Part shown: piece by piece, positions 1-8,576 of the stretch
Position numbering within the stretch: position 1 is the stretch's first letter
Layout of the letters: the number at the start of each line of letters is the position of its first letter
Assembly (NCBI GenBank): GCA_903888515.1
Contig: CAISTY010000077.1
Span: forward strand, 1-37,529
Direction: 5' to 3'
Length of the DNA stretch: 37,529 nucleotides
From: Akkermansiaceae bacterium
GTDB taxonomy: Bacteria > Verrucomicrobiota > Verrucomicrobiia > Verrucomicrobiales > Akkermansiaceae
Notes under the pieces: generated by a model
The model's input: only the letters and a program-made list of their open reading frames with translations
Told to the model about the DNA's origin: nothing
Database searches by the model: none
Translations under genes and position numbers: made by a program

Positions 1-80
1 AGGGTTTGAACGTGGTTTTTGCAGGGCAAATTCCGTGGTTGGCGAAAGCGTCGCGAGGGGAGCGGTGGTTGGTGGGGGTA
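1..80. repeat. Direct repeat, copy A of tilS 5' end
   Basis: These 80 bases match positions 1195-1274, inside the start of tilS, with three mismatches (positions 22, 32 and 65). The match stops just before the codons of the SGGADS ATP-binding loop. The copy cannot encode a working enzyme: after position 80 the sequence is unrelated. It may continue to the left of the window, which I cannot see. The two copies flank the outer-membrane protein gene at 338-1036. Confidence 0.9.
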
Positions 81-112
81 AGGCAAGGAAGAATGGCGGT
101 GGAAGAATAGCG

Positions 113-169
113 GCGGGCAGGATGCCCGCGCCACTGTGAAGCCCGGGGGTCATGACAGGGCAGGATGCC
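113..169. repeat. Two GGCAGGATGCC palindromes
   Basis: Positions 113-129 form a perfect 7-bp stem (GCGGGCA / TGCCCGC) around the loop GGA. Positions 159-169 repeat the core GGCAGGATGCC as a 4-bp stem with the same loop. Two copies of one core within 60 bases of non-coding DNA suggest a dispersed extragenic palindrome family, but the window alone cannot show its copy number. Confidence 0.5.
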
Positions 170-284
170 TGTTTTCCTGTTAACCGGCTATGATTGGGCG
201 TCCGCAGACTGCCGATGCTTGTGCCGCAGGAAATCACGTTGACGAGAGATCTCCACGCCCTGCCTGCGTCCCTGTCAGGCAGCC

Positions 285-318
285 AAAAAAAGGCCGCCCG
301 GAAGAATCCGGGCGGCCT
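285..318 (-). terminator. Rho-independent terminator of the outer-membrane protein gene
   Basis: AGGCCGCCCGG (291-301) pairs perfectly with CCGGGCGGCCT (308-318) across the loop AAGAAT. Read on the minus strand, the 11-bp GC-rich stem is followed by a run of T (A run at 285-291 on the plus strand). It lies 20 bases beyond the stop codon of the gene at 338-1036. Confidence 0.9.
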
Positions 319-337
319 GAGAATTCAAGATTATGGG

Positions 338-1036
338 TTAGAAGCGGAAATTGACGCCAAGCACAAAGCCGAAGAGGCTCATGTCTTCACTGTCATCGTC
401 GCTGACGCCGGACCAGTATTGGCCTTCCACGCCGCCACGGACATTGCCCGTAACGCTGCCGAAGCAGAAGTCGTATTGCAAGCCAGCGCCGACTTCCGAG
501 ATGAGGACGGTCCTGTCGTCATCGTAATAGTCATCGCTGCCGAAAAGAACTGACTGCTTGGCGGTCACGTAGAGGGAGATGTTGTTGCCGAGGGCGCGGG
601 TCGCGTCCAAGCCGATCACGATACCCCAACCATCGAAGTCAATATCACCGTAATCCTCCTCAAAGGACGCCCAACGGACACCGATGAAGGGGGAAATCGA
701 CAGTTTCTCCATGGGTTTGAAGTTCTGGCCGATCACCAAATCAACGGAGGCCACATCCAGATCTTCATTGGAATCGGTATCCGTTTTGTAACCGAAGTAG
801 GAGCCCTTGAGGAACAGTCCGTCGCTGAACTGATAACCGAGGGAACCACGCCAGGCAATGTCGTAGTCGGTGTCATCATATTGACCTTCAGATTGGTAGG
901 GCTGAAGAGCCATGATTTCGAGACCGAGAGTCCAACCCTGTTCGGATGGAGCTTGCGGTGGAGCGGTGACCGGAGCCGGGGTTCCTGCGAAAACCGGGAG
1001 GGCCATGACGAATGGAATCAATAGGATTGGTTTCAT
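338..1036 (-). CDS. Small outer-membrane beta-barrel protein
   Basis: A 232-residue protein with a clear signal peptide (residues 1-17, predicted cut after VFAG) and a short Pro/Ala-rich linker. The remainder alternates polar and hydrophobic residues, with aromatic residues at strand ends and acidic loops (for example YDDTDYD, SDDYYDDD, DDDSEDMS). It ends in a strand finishing with Phe (VNFRF), the usual BAM-recognition signature of outer-membrane barrels. The size suits an 8-stranded OmpX/OmpW-like porin or adhesin, but no specific family is recognised. It is transcribed alone, has its own strong terminator, and faces tilS across a 127-bp AT-rich gap. The acidic loops could bind cations; that is inference. 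Confidence 0.8.
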   Translation of the reverse strand: MKPILLIPFVMALPVFAGTPAPVTAPPQAPSEQGWTLGLEIMALQPYQSEGQYDDTDYDIAWRGSLGYQFSDGLFLKGSYFGYKTDTDSNEDLDVASVDLVIGQNFKPMEKLSISPFIGVRWASFEEDYGDIDFDGWGIVIGLDATRALGNNISLYVTAKQSVLFGSDDYYDDDRTVLISEVGAGLQYDFCFGSVTGNVRGGVEGQYWSGVSDDDSEDMSLFGFVLGVNFRF

Positions 1037-1163
1037 AACGGCGCGAAACTAACGGACCCAACCCCCGCATGTCAACGGTTTTTTTTCATTAATTTAAATT
1101 TATTTTTCAGGCATGTGAAATTTCTTAATGCATTGGATTTGAGTGAGTTAGGTTGTAGTCAAT

Positions 1164-2162
1164 ATGAGAGTTGCGTATTTTTCGGGTTTTTTGCAGGGTT
1201 TGAACGTGGTTTTTGAAGGGCAAATACCGTGGTTGGCGAAAGCGTCGCGAGGGGAGCGATGGTTGGTGGGGGTATCAGGCGGGGCGGATTCGGTGGCGCT
1301 GCTGCATTTGTTAGTGGAAGGAGGATTCCGGAACCTTGCGGTCTGTCATTTGGATCACCGGTTGCGGGGGCGGGCCGCGACGGAGGACGCGCGATTTGTC
1401 GGGCGTCTGGCGGGGAAACTCGGGTTGCCGTGCGAGATCGGGCGGGAGGATGTGCGGGAGCGGATGCGCACCAGTGGGGAATCGATGGAGACCGCCGCGA
1501 GGCATGCGCGGCATGATTTTTTCTCCGGGTGCGCGGTCAAGCACCGGTGCCGGCGGGTTTTATTAGGGCATCAAGCCGATGACCAGGCCGAGACGGTGTT
1601 GTGGAATTTGTTGCGGGGATCGCACGGGCTCAAGGGGATGCGGGAAGAACAGAGCATCGTGGCGGGGGCCGGTATCGAACTGCGTTTGGTGCGGCCATTG
1701 CTCGGGGTGCGTCATGCCGACTTGGTGGATTGGTTGAGAACGCGCGGGCACCGCTGGCGGGAGGACCCCAGCAACAGTGAACCGGTGGCGGTGCGCAACC
1801 GTTTGCGGAACGAGGTTTTTCCATTGTTAGAGGAGATTTCCGGGCGGGATGCGGTGGCGGCGTTGGTGCGCGGCGCGGCCGATGCGGCAGAGCGCGAAGA
1901 CCTCGAAAACGACGCCTTGGAGCGAGCACGGGTGCGCGATCCGCAGGGTCGCTTGCACCTTCCGGCGTTGCGGAAATTACCGCCGGATTTGTTGCGTGCC
2001 GCGCTGCGCGCATTCCTGATGGATCACGGGATTCCATCGATCGACCGCGCGTTGCTGGAGCGGGCCAGCGGCTTATTGGACACGTCGCAGCCAGCGGTGA
2101 TCAATCTTCCCGGTGGCCGCAAGTTGCGGCGGCGTGAGGGACGATTGTGGATCGAATATTAG
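1164..2162 (+). CDS. tilS: tRNA(Ile)-lysidine synthase TilS
   Basis: TilS uses ATP and lysine to convert C34 of the AUA-reading tRNA-Ile to lysidine, an essential decoding step in the cytoplasm. The 332-residue protein carries the N-type ATP pyrophosphatase loop SGGADS (residues 38-43), HLDHRLRG (62-69), GHQADDQAE (135-143) and the family segment WREDPSN...RNRLRNEVFP (198-220). It is shorter than the E. coli enzyme (about 430 residues) and close to compact forms lacking the C-terminal extension. The start is uncertain: about 25 residues precede the usual N-terminus, and no strong Shine-Dalgarno is seen before 1164. Codons from 1195 to 1274 are duplicated at 1-80. The gene ends tail-to-tail with the rhodanese gene. 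Confidence 0.95.
   Translation: MRVAYFSGFLQGLNVVFEGQIPWLAKASRGERWLVGVSGGADSVALLHLLVEGGFRNLAVCHLDHRLRGRAATEDARFVGRLAGKLGLPCEIGREDVRERMRTSGESMETAARHARHDFFSGCAVKHRCRRVLLGHQADDQAETVLWNLLRGSHGLKGMREEQSIVAGAGIELRLVRPLLGVRHADLVDWLRTRGHRWREDPSNSEPVAVRNRLRNEVFPLLEEISGRDAVAALVRGAADAAEREDLENDALERARVRDPQGRLHLPALRKLPPDLLRAALRAFLMDHGIPSIDRALLERASGLLDTSQPAVINLPGGRKLRRREGRLWIEY
1195..1274. repeat. Direct repeat, copy B, inside tilS
   Basis: This is the in-gene copy of the 80-base repeat at 1-80 (77 of 80 identical). It covers roughly codons 11-37 of tilS, ending immediately before the ATP-binding loop. Confidence 0.9.
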
Positions 2163-2164
2163 GG

Positions 2165-2199
2165 AAGCGGTTCATCAGGCGGGCAGGGACGAACCGCTT
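2165..2199. terminator. Shared hairpin between convergent genes
   Basis: AAGCGGTTC (2165-2173) pairs with GAACCGCTT (2191-2199) over a 17-base spacer. It starts three bases after the tilS stop and reaches the stop codon of the opposing lipoprotein gene. Short T runs on each side are weak, so this is a plausible two-way terminator rather than a strong one. Confidence 0.5.
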
Positions 2200-2717
2200 T
2201 AGTTCGTTAGATCGGCGCTGCGCCATTCCTCCCATCCGCCGGGGAAGATTCTGGCCGGGTAACCGCGGTCGGCGAGGTGGATGGCGACGGCGTGTGCGTC
2301 CGGGCAAGTGATGCTGGTGCAATAGACGATGATGGTTTTGCCTGCGGCCAGGGCGGCCTTGATCTCGGATTTGCGGGCGGTGATTGCGGCGTCGCATTGT
2401 TTGCGTGAAAGGTTGATCGCCCCCGGGATATGGCCGAGGCGATAGAAAAACGGGGCGCGGGCGTCATAGATCAACGCCATGCCGGATTGTTGGAGAGCGA
2501 AAAAATCGTCGAGGGAAATCGCGGAAACCACGCCGCGATCTTTGCTCGGGAGCGGCTTGATGGATGGCGGTTTGGTGGTGGTGGTTGTGGTGGTTGTGGG
2601 CAAGCGATGCGGTTGGGCAGTGCCGCGGTTTGCCGGTGGTGGCTGGGCCGGACCGGAACAGGAAGCGATGATGAGTACCATCACGAGGCCGGCGAATTTG
2701 ATCCATGGACGGTTCAT
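2199..2717 (-). CDS. Rhodanese-domain lipoprotein
   Basis: A 172-residue exported protein. Residues 1-20 form a lipoprotein signal with lipobox IIASC (lipidated Cys20). A Pro/Thr-rich linker with eight consecutive Thr (41-48) follows, then one rhodanese domain (about 65-168). Rhodanese hallmarks are present: DARAPFFYRLGHIPGAINL (85-103) and the active-site loop with Cys133 in VYCTSITCPDA. Rhodaneses transfer sulfane sulfur; the loop here is longer and has a second Cys (138), so the real substrate is unknown. The gene lies 21 bp downstream of the CxxC membrane protein and is probably co-transcribed with it. The Thr tract comes from an ACC-type trinucleotide run, a potential slippage site. Confidence 0.85.
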   Translation of the reverse strand: MNRPWIKFAGLVMVLIIASCSGPAQPPPANRGTAQPHRLPTTTTTTTTKPPSIKPLPSKDRGVVSAISLDDFFALQQSGMALIYDARAPFFYRLGHIPGAINLSRKQCDAAITARKSEIKAALAAGKTIIVYCTSITCPDAHAVAIHLADRGYPARIFPGGWEEWRSADLTN

Positions 2718-2738
2718 GTGACGTATGGGGTTGATGCT

Positions 2739-3137
2739 TCAGGCTGAACGGACGCGACGACGGGCTTTGATCGCCGTGGACTCCGCGCAGTAGGGGCACT
2801 GGAAGGTGTTCCTCAACAAAACCGTCAAAGCCACCCGCAGACGGTAGCTACCGAGTAAGGCGCGGGCGCTCCGGTGGGTCACGCATCGTTTTTTGGCGAG
2901 TACCGGAGTCATGCAAAGCGGGCATCCGGTGCGGGTGGCAATCAACCACTGCAGAAAAATATCGAGCATCGTCAGGCCCGCCATGATGCCACCGGTCACA
3001 GCGAGCCGGTAGTTGCCGGTGATCAGGGCTAGCAGCAAGACCCCGCAGGTGCCGCATACTAACAAATACTTGGTGAACAGCAGGAGTGCGGCAAGTCGGA
3101 AGCGGAGAACTGCGGATGTTGATTTGAGCCGATGCAT
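2739..3137 (-). CDS. Membrane protein with two CxxC pairs
   Basis: A 132-residue protein that I cannot assign to a named family. Two hydrophobic segments (about residues 10-40 and 44-68) should span the inner membrane. They are followed by GCPLC (71-75) and, near the C-terminus, QCPYC (about 113-117), spaced like a split zinc ribbon or a redox-active pair. The tail is very basic (KARRRVRSA). It is the first gene of a likely two-gene unit with the rhodanese lipoprotein, so a thiol or metal role is a reasonable guess but only a guess. Confidence 0.7.
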   Translation of the reverse strand: MHRLKSTSAVLRFRLAALLLFTKYLLVCGTCGVLLLALITGNYRLAVTGGIMAGLTMLDIFLQWLIATRTGCPLCMTPVLAKKRCVTHRSARALLGSYRLRVALTVLLRNTFQCPYCAESTAIKARRRVRSA

Positions 3138-3206
3138 CGGGGGGTGGGGCAGCGGCTGACAATCTCCGGGATGGAGGGTGTTGGCAAGTACGAATCGCCC
3201 GGATTT

Positions 3207-6200
3207 CTATAACTCGTCATCGTCGATGTTGTGGGTGAGGATGAACTGAAGGTCTTCCATGCCGAGGTTGGATGCGAAACCCTCGTCGCCGAGCACGTTG
3301 GTGACGAGCTGGGTCTTCTGATGTTGGAGAATGCGGATTTTTTCTTCGACCGTGTCGCGGGTGAGCAAGCGGTAGGCGATGACCTTGTTTTTCTGGCCGA
3401 TGCGGTGGGTGCGGTCGATGGCTTGGTTTTCCACCGCCGGGTTCCACCACGGATCGTAGAGGATGACATAGGATGCCGAGGTGAGGTTCAGCCCCGACCC
3501 GCCGGCCTTGAGGGACAGCATGAAGACCGATGCGGCTTTGGTGGTTTGGAAGCGTTCGATCTCGCCTTTGCGGTCCTTGGTCTGACCGGTGAGGTAGTTA
3601 TACGGACGGCTTTCCAGTTCGAGACGCGCCTTGATCAGATCGAGCATGGTGACGAACTGCGAGAAAACGAGCACCTTGTGTCCTTCCTCGTGGAGTTGAT
3701 CCAACAGATAGAACAGGGATTCCATTTTGGCGGACTCATCCTTGAGGTATTTCGGATCGATGAGTCCCGGGTGACAGCAGATTTGCCGCAGGCGCATCAG
3801 TCCCTGGAGGATGGCGAACGAGTTTTTCTTCACTTCCTCGTCGGAATCGAGTCCTAACAGTGCTTTCTGGATACGTTTGAGTTCGGCCTTGTAGAGGTCG
3901 AGTTGGACGCCTTCCATTTTCGAGTAAACCTCTTCTTCGGTGCGCGGCGGGAGGTCTTGGGCGACCTGCAGTTTGGTGCGGCGGATCAGGAACGGACGCA
4001 GGCGCGAGGCGAGCCGGCTCTGGCTGAGCGGATCCTTGCGTTTGTCGAAGCGCTTCTTGAAATAGGCGCGGGAGCCGAGCACGCCGGGCATGGCGAAAGC
4101 CATCAACGACCACATATCCAGCAGCCGGTTTTCGATAGGCGTGCCGGTGAGCACCAGGCGGTTCTGGCTATCGAGTTCGCGGGCGCATTTGGCGGCCTTG
4201 GAGTCCGGGTTCTTGATTTGCTGGCCTTCGTCGAGGATGGTGGTGAGCCATTTGATACCGTTGAGTTCGTCGCCGCAGACGCGGAGCTGGGCATAGTTGA
4301 GGACGAGGATATCGACTTGGTTCTGGATGTGATCGACATCGATGTCGCTGCGGTTTTTGAGGATTTTGAGATACAAATGGGGGGTGAACTTCTGGGCTTC
4401 GCTGGCCCACACGTCCAACACCGACTTCGGGCAGACAACGAGCGCCGGCTTTTTCGGGAGATTCAATTTCCTGTGTTCTTCGAAGAGCCACAACAGATAG
4501 GTGAGGGCCTGGATGGTTTTGCCGAGGCCCATGTCATCGGCGAGGATGCCTCCGAAGTTGTTGACCGCGAGGTAGGCGAGGAACTTGAAGCCGTCAATCT
4601 GATAGGGACGCAGCGTGGCGTTGAGTTTGTCCGGGACTTCCGGATTGACCTCGAGCTGGATGTCACCCGCGCGGTTCTTGATGCGCTCCCACGCTTTGGG
4701 ATCGAACACCTCGGCGGCCTTCGCATCGGCAAGTTGCAGGGCGTGCATCCGGTGCGTCTCGCCGGAAAGATCGAACGGATCGAGCCCGAGACGGGTGACG
4801 GCTTCGCGCTGGTCGGCGTCGAGCTTGATTTCAAGGCGCATCCACGAGCCGTCCTCCATGCGCACGTAGCCGCCGCGCGCGGCGACGAGCAGGCGGATTT
4901 GTGCTTTCGATAGATTGATACCTTGGACGTCGATGACGACGCGCAGGTCGAACCAGTCGATGTCCTGGCCGACGACCTCGAAGCGCACGGATGCGGTGAC
5001 GGGGTCGGCGAGGATGGATTTGAGGCGCAGGTCGATGTCGAGTTCGATGAACTCGGGCATGGCCTTGATCCAATCCGCGAATTTTTCGGGGAACTGTTTG
5101 GTGATGCGGGTTTTGAAGGACAGGATTTTCTCGTCATAGGCCAGGCCCATATCATCGAGGATGCGGGGCACCGGATAGAGAGCCTCGCGGGCGAAGCGCA
5201 GCAGTTGTTTGCCCTTGATGGGGACTTGTTCGGCGAGTTCCCAGCCGTCCTTGGTGAAGCGCTCGGTTCGGCGGCCTTTGGTTTCGATGGCGGTGACGTC
5301 GATGACGAGGTGTTCGGTTTCGGCGGCGGTGAGGCCGGCGACGAGTTTCATTTCGAACTTCGGTTTGAGTTCGAGGTCGATGACGCGTTTGACGAGGGAT
5401 TCGGGCAGAGAGGCACCGATTTTACGGAGGAATTCCACGCCTTCGAGCGAGTCGATGACGCGTTTGGGAATGAGGTATCGCGGCATCACCTCGGTTTCTT
5501 CGAGCCAGCGGGGTGGGCCCGGGAAGACGGTTTCGTCGGACTGATAGAATTCCTTGCGGCCGGGCAGCAGGCGGACCGAGTGCGAGACATTTTCGCCTTC
5601 GGCGGTGACCAGTTGGAGGGCGAAGCTTTTCGCGTCATAGGGATCGTCCTCACAGACCCAGCGGAGGGCATCTTCGACGACTTTGAACTCCCTGACGTCG
5701 AGGTTGACGATATAGCCGCTGAGTGCCGGCTGGCGGAACACGCGGTTCATGAAGCGGCAGGACTCCTCCTGATCGAAGTCGAGGGTGGTATCGCCGAATT
5801 TCCGATAGAAAGCGAGATAATGTTCCCACAGTGTCTGGCTGGGAGCGTCCATCAGCAGCGCGCCTTCGTGGTGGAGATTGACGTAGTGCTCGATGTCGTT
5901 CTTCTCGCGCAGTTGGAGCCAGGTCTGGGATTTCTCTTCCTTGACTTCGACGCGCGCCTCGTTGATGGTGGCGACGAGGCGGAAAGCGACCGTGAGCGGT
6001 TCGTCCTGTGGCGGGCGTTCATTGACCTGTTCGATGCGGTCATACCAAGCGGCGACTTCGCGTTCCTGCTCCCAATCGGCCATTTTTTTCTGCACGTGGC
6101 CGAGGTCGGTGATGACGTTCATGAACTCCGGATAGGCGAGTTTTTTCTTATAGAACGCGTAGGCGATGTAATTCCAGAACTCGAGGATATCGCCGGGAGG

Positions 6201-6728
6201 CATGGGCCAGAGTTCGAGCGGTTCGTAGGTGGTGATTTCCCAGCGCGGGGTGATGCGCACCATGTCGTGATCATGGAGTTCGCCCTCGATGACGTAGCGG
6301 CGGTAGCGTTTTTCGATTTTGGTGACGAAGTCCGCCTCGTTGTCGTCGAGTTCGCGGCCGAGTTTTTCCTCGATGATGTCGAGCACCGGGGTATCGTCGA
6401 ATTCGTTAGGAGATTCGGGGAGGTCCTCGCCGCGGTGCATGCGTTCCAACATGGTGGCATACTGGCAGGTTCCGGAGATCAGCTCATTTTCGGCGGTGCA
6501 GGAGCCGAACCAGCGGTTGCCTTGGAGGCGGAGGCTGGTGCGGAAAGTGCCGGTAGGGTCCTCGACGCGGCCCTGGATGAACAGATGGTTGCCGAAGATC
6601 TGGGTGACGGCCCCGTCTTTTTGGAGCATTTCGCCGCGTTGCCGAGCTTCCTCGGGGAAGCTGTTCAGGAAATTAAGAGTGGCACGGTCTGGATTCATGG
6701 CATCTGGAGTGGGAAATTGAGCCCGCAT
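3207..6728 (-). CDS. SNF2-family ATP-dependent helicase
   Basis: A 1173-residue SWI2/SNF2 ATPase, a DNA translocase thought to remodel protein-DNA complexes or the transcription apparatus. The C-terminal half holds the motor: motif I DDMGLGKT (731-738), motif II DEGQ (833-836), motif III TGTPIENRLLDMWSL (861-875), LSLKAGGSGLNL (1071-1082) and motif VI DRTHRIGQ (1105-1112). Motif II has Gly where DEAH or DEAQ is usual. The N-terminal 700 residues are long and poorly conserved, with a possible degenerate SWIM-like zinc motif (Cys77, Cys88; the usual CxC and CxH pattern is incomplete). The start could also be Met11 (position 6698). Transcribed alone; the nearest upstream gene is divergent. Confidence 0.93.
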   Translation of the reverse strand: MRAQFPTPDAMNPDRATLNFLNSFPEEARQRGEMLQKDGAVTQIFGNHLFIQGRVEDPTGTFRTSLRLQGNRWFGSCTAENELISGTCQYATMLERMHRGEDLPESPNEFDDTPVLDIIEEKLGRELDDNEADFVTKIEKRYRRYVIEGELHDHDMVRITPRWEITTYEPLELWPMPPGDILEFWNYIAYAFYKKKLAYPEFMNVITDLGHVQKKMADWEQEREVAAWYDRIEQVNERPPQDEPLTVAFRLVATINEARVEVKEEKSQTWLQLREKNDIEHYVNLHHEGALLMDAPSQTLWEHYLAFYRKFGDTTLDFDQEESCRFMNRVFRQPALSGYIVNLDVREFKVVEDALRWVCEDDPYDAKSFALQLVTAEGENVSHSVRLLPGRKEFYQSDETVFPGPPRWLEETEVMPRYLIPKRVIDSLEGVEFLRKIGASLPESLVKRVIDLELKPKFEMKLVAGLTAAETEHLVIDVTAIETKGRRTERFTKDGWELAEQVPIKGKQLLRFAREALYPVPRILDDMGLAYDEKILSFKTRITKQFPEKFADWIKAMPEFIELDIDLRLKSILADPVTASVRFEVVGQDIDWFDLRVVIDVQGINLSKAQIRLLVAARGGYVRMEDGSWMRLEIKLDADQREAVTRLGLDPFDLSGETHRMHALQLADAKAAEVFDPKAWERIKNRAGDIQLEVNPEVPDKLNATLRPYQIDGFKFLAYLAVNNFGGILADDMGLGKTIQALTYLLWLFEEHRKLNLPKKPALVVCPKSVLDVWASEAQKFTPHLYLKILKNRSDIDVDHIQNQVDILVLNYAQLRVCGDELNGIKWLTTILDEGQQIKNPDSKAAKCARELDSQNRLVLTGTPIENRLLDMWSLMAFAMPGVLGSRAYFKKRFDKRKDPLSQSRLASRLRPFLIRRTKLQVAQDLPPRTEEEVYSKMEGVQLDLYKAELKRIQKALLGLDSDEEVKKNSFAILQGLMRLRQICCHPGLIDPKYLKDESAKMESLFYLLDQLHEEGHKVLVFSQFVTMLDLIKARLELESRPYNYLTGQTKDRKGEIERFQTTKAASVFMLSLKAGGSGLNLTSASYVILYDPWWNPAVENQAIDRTHRIGQKNKVIAYRLLTRDTVEEKIRILQHQKTQLVTNVLGDEGFASNLGMEDLQFILTHNIDDDEL

Positions 6729-6914
6729 GCCACGCGCGCCACGAAGCGCTGCGGAGACAAACGAGCGGACGCGACTCTAGCCCATGACATTGGCGGAAAT
6801 CAATAAAAACCTGAGGTGTTAGCTGGTAAAAAATTGGAGGGCCATGCGAGGGGTCGCAGGTTCGGGTTCCGCGGTTCGTTGGGAGAGGGAATTTCCGGGT
6901 GACGATGATCGGTC

Positions 6915-8576
6915 GTGACTTTCACCCATTTCCGGAGTTTATTCCGCCGCATGAGACTGCGTCCTTGGCTTTGGATTCTGGCTTTCACGCTGGTCGTGAT
7001 GCTTGGATATTGGCTGGCGGGCACGGCGGTGCCGCGGGCCGCCTCAGGCAGCGGGTCGCCGCAGCCAGCGAGTCCGCGCAGTCAAGCCGCGCTGGCCGAT
7101 GAAGCGCTGCCCAGATTCCGCAGGGGTGTGCGGCTGCCGGGTGCGCGGATCGATTTCGAAGCGTTGAAGGCGGGTGCGCTGGAGGGGCAGCGGGTGCTGG
7201 TGTTCAAGGATCAGGCCGCTTTGTCGCGCTTTCTGGAAAACATGGGGGATCGGGTCCGCTTGCTGGACCGCCTGGATGGGCTCAACGCGCTGCGCGTCGG
7301 GTTTTCCGATGACGCAGATCTGTTAGCCCTGCTCACCGGCGGGGAGGAGCAGTCGTTCATTTTCCCGGTGAACGCGCCACCGCCACCTGAGGGCACCGTG
7401 CAATCCGGTGCCGTGGCGTTAGGCAACCGCCTGCTCGATTGGCTTGGCATCACGGGTGACAACTCGGACTGGGGCAAGGGCGTGCGGATCGCCGTGCTGG
7501 ATACCGGGGTGGTTGCCAATCCGGCTTTCAGTACCAGCATTCATTCCATCAATCTGGTCGACCTTCCGGCCAATCCGTTGGCGCAGCACGGGCACGGCAC
7601 GGGGGTGGCGTCGATGATCATCGGGCGCGATTCCCTCACGCCCGGTGTGGCACCCGGTGCCGATATCGTTTCCATACGCATCGCCGATGACAACGGGCAG
7701 TCTGATAGTTTCATACTCGCCAAAGGCATCGTCGCGGCGATCGATGCGGGTGCCCGGTTGATCAATATTTCCATGGGCAGTCAGGGTGACAGCATTGTGG
7801 TTAGAAATGCGCTTGACTACGCGCGTGCGGCCGGTGCCCTGGTTGTCGCCGCCGCCGGCAACAATGGCACGGATCAAGTCACATATCCGGCGGCCAATGC
7901 GGGAGTGATCGCGGTGGGTGCCGTCGATGCCCTTGGCAATCATCTGGATTTCTCGAATTCCGGAACCTCGATCGCCCTTGCCGCGCCAGGATACGGGGTG
8001 AATGCGGCATGGACCGGAGGTCAAGCGATGAGCGTCACGGGCACCTCGTTCAGCACACCCATTGTGGTGGGGGCGATTGCCGCGATCATGACCGAATCAG
8101 GACCGGGAACGCTCACCCCGACGCAAGCCTATCAGCAACTCGTGAGTTATCTGAACGACGGAGGAGAGGCGGGCAAGGATGCCGCGCTGGGCGGCGGCAT
8201 GCCGGACATCGGGCGTGTCCTGAACGCCAATACTCCGGGCATTCATGACGCGGCGGTTGCATCCAGCCGCATCCTCGCACCGGACGCCGGCAACCCGTAC
8301 GGACAGATAGAGGTATTGGTTCAGAATCGCGGCACGGAAACGTTGATCAACACCGCTGTCAATGTGACCATCGGCGGTGGAGTGATTGGCACGAACCTCA
8401 CCGCGCTCGCGCCCAATGCCGTGCAGACGATCCATGTGCCTATCACCCAGCCGGCCGCCAGTTATGCCAACGGGATTCGCGTCGAAGCGAGGGTTGTGCT
8501 TTCCGGTGGCATCAAGGATATGAAGCCCTCTAACGACCGTCGTGTTGAAACTTATGTTGCGGCGGGTACTCCATAG
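6915..8576 (+). CDS. Exported subtilisin-like serine peptidase (S8)
   Basis: A 553-residue protease with an N-terminal hydrophobic segment (about 18-36, signal anchor or signal peptide), a pro-region, and a complete subtilase domain: Asp196 (AVLDTGV), His227 (HGHGTGVASMI), oxyanion Asn316 (AAAGNNG) and Ser378 (GTSFSTP). The last 110 residues (about 440-550) look like a CARDB/Ig-like beta domain (QIEVLVQNRG...), probably for adhesion or substrate contact. The given start is GTG at 6915. ATG at 6951 gives a cleaner signal sequence and has GGAG at 6934-6937, so it may be the true start. The 3' end overlaps the next gene by 35 bp in another frame, implying coupled translation with the C39-like protein. 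Confidence 0.93.
   Translation: MTFTHFRSLFRRMRLRPWLWILAFTLVVMLGYWLAGTAVPRAASGSGSPQPASPRSQAALADEALPRFRRGVRLPGARIDFEALKAGALEGQRVLVFKDQAALSRFLENMGDRVRLLDRLDGLNALRVGFSDDADLLALLTGGEEQSFIFPVNAPPPPEGTVQSGAVALGNRLLDWLGITGDNSDWGKGVRIAVLDTGVVANPAFSTSIHSINLVDLPANPLAQHGHGTGVASMIIGRDSLTPGVAPGADIVSIRIADDNGQSDSFILAKGIVAAIDAGARLINISMGSQGDSIVVRNALDYARAAGALVVAAAGNNGTDQVTYPAANAGVIAVGAVDALGNHLDFSNSGTSIALAAPGYGVNAAWTGGQAMSVTGTSFSTPIVVGAIAAIMTESGPGTLTPTQAYQQLVSYLNDGGEAGKDAALGGGMPDIGRVLNANTPGIHDAAVASSRILAPDAGNPYGQIEVLVQNRGTETLINTAVNVTIGGGVIGTNLTALAPNAVQTIHVPITQPAASYANGIRVEARVVLSGGIKDMKPSNDRRVETYVAAGTP

Noticed and set aside
4923..6806. Very long plus-strand open frame (about 627 codons) opposite the SNF2 helicase
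   Set aside because: It lies antisense to an unmistakable helicase, has monotonous Glu/Asp/Phe/Val composition with no domain, and arises from GC-biased third positions of the real gene.
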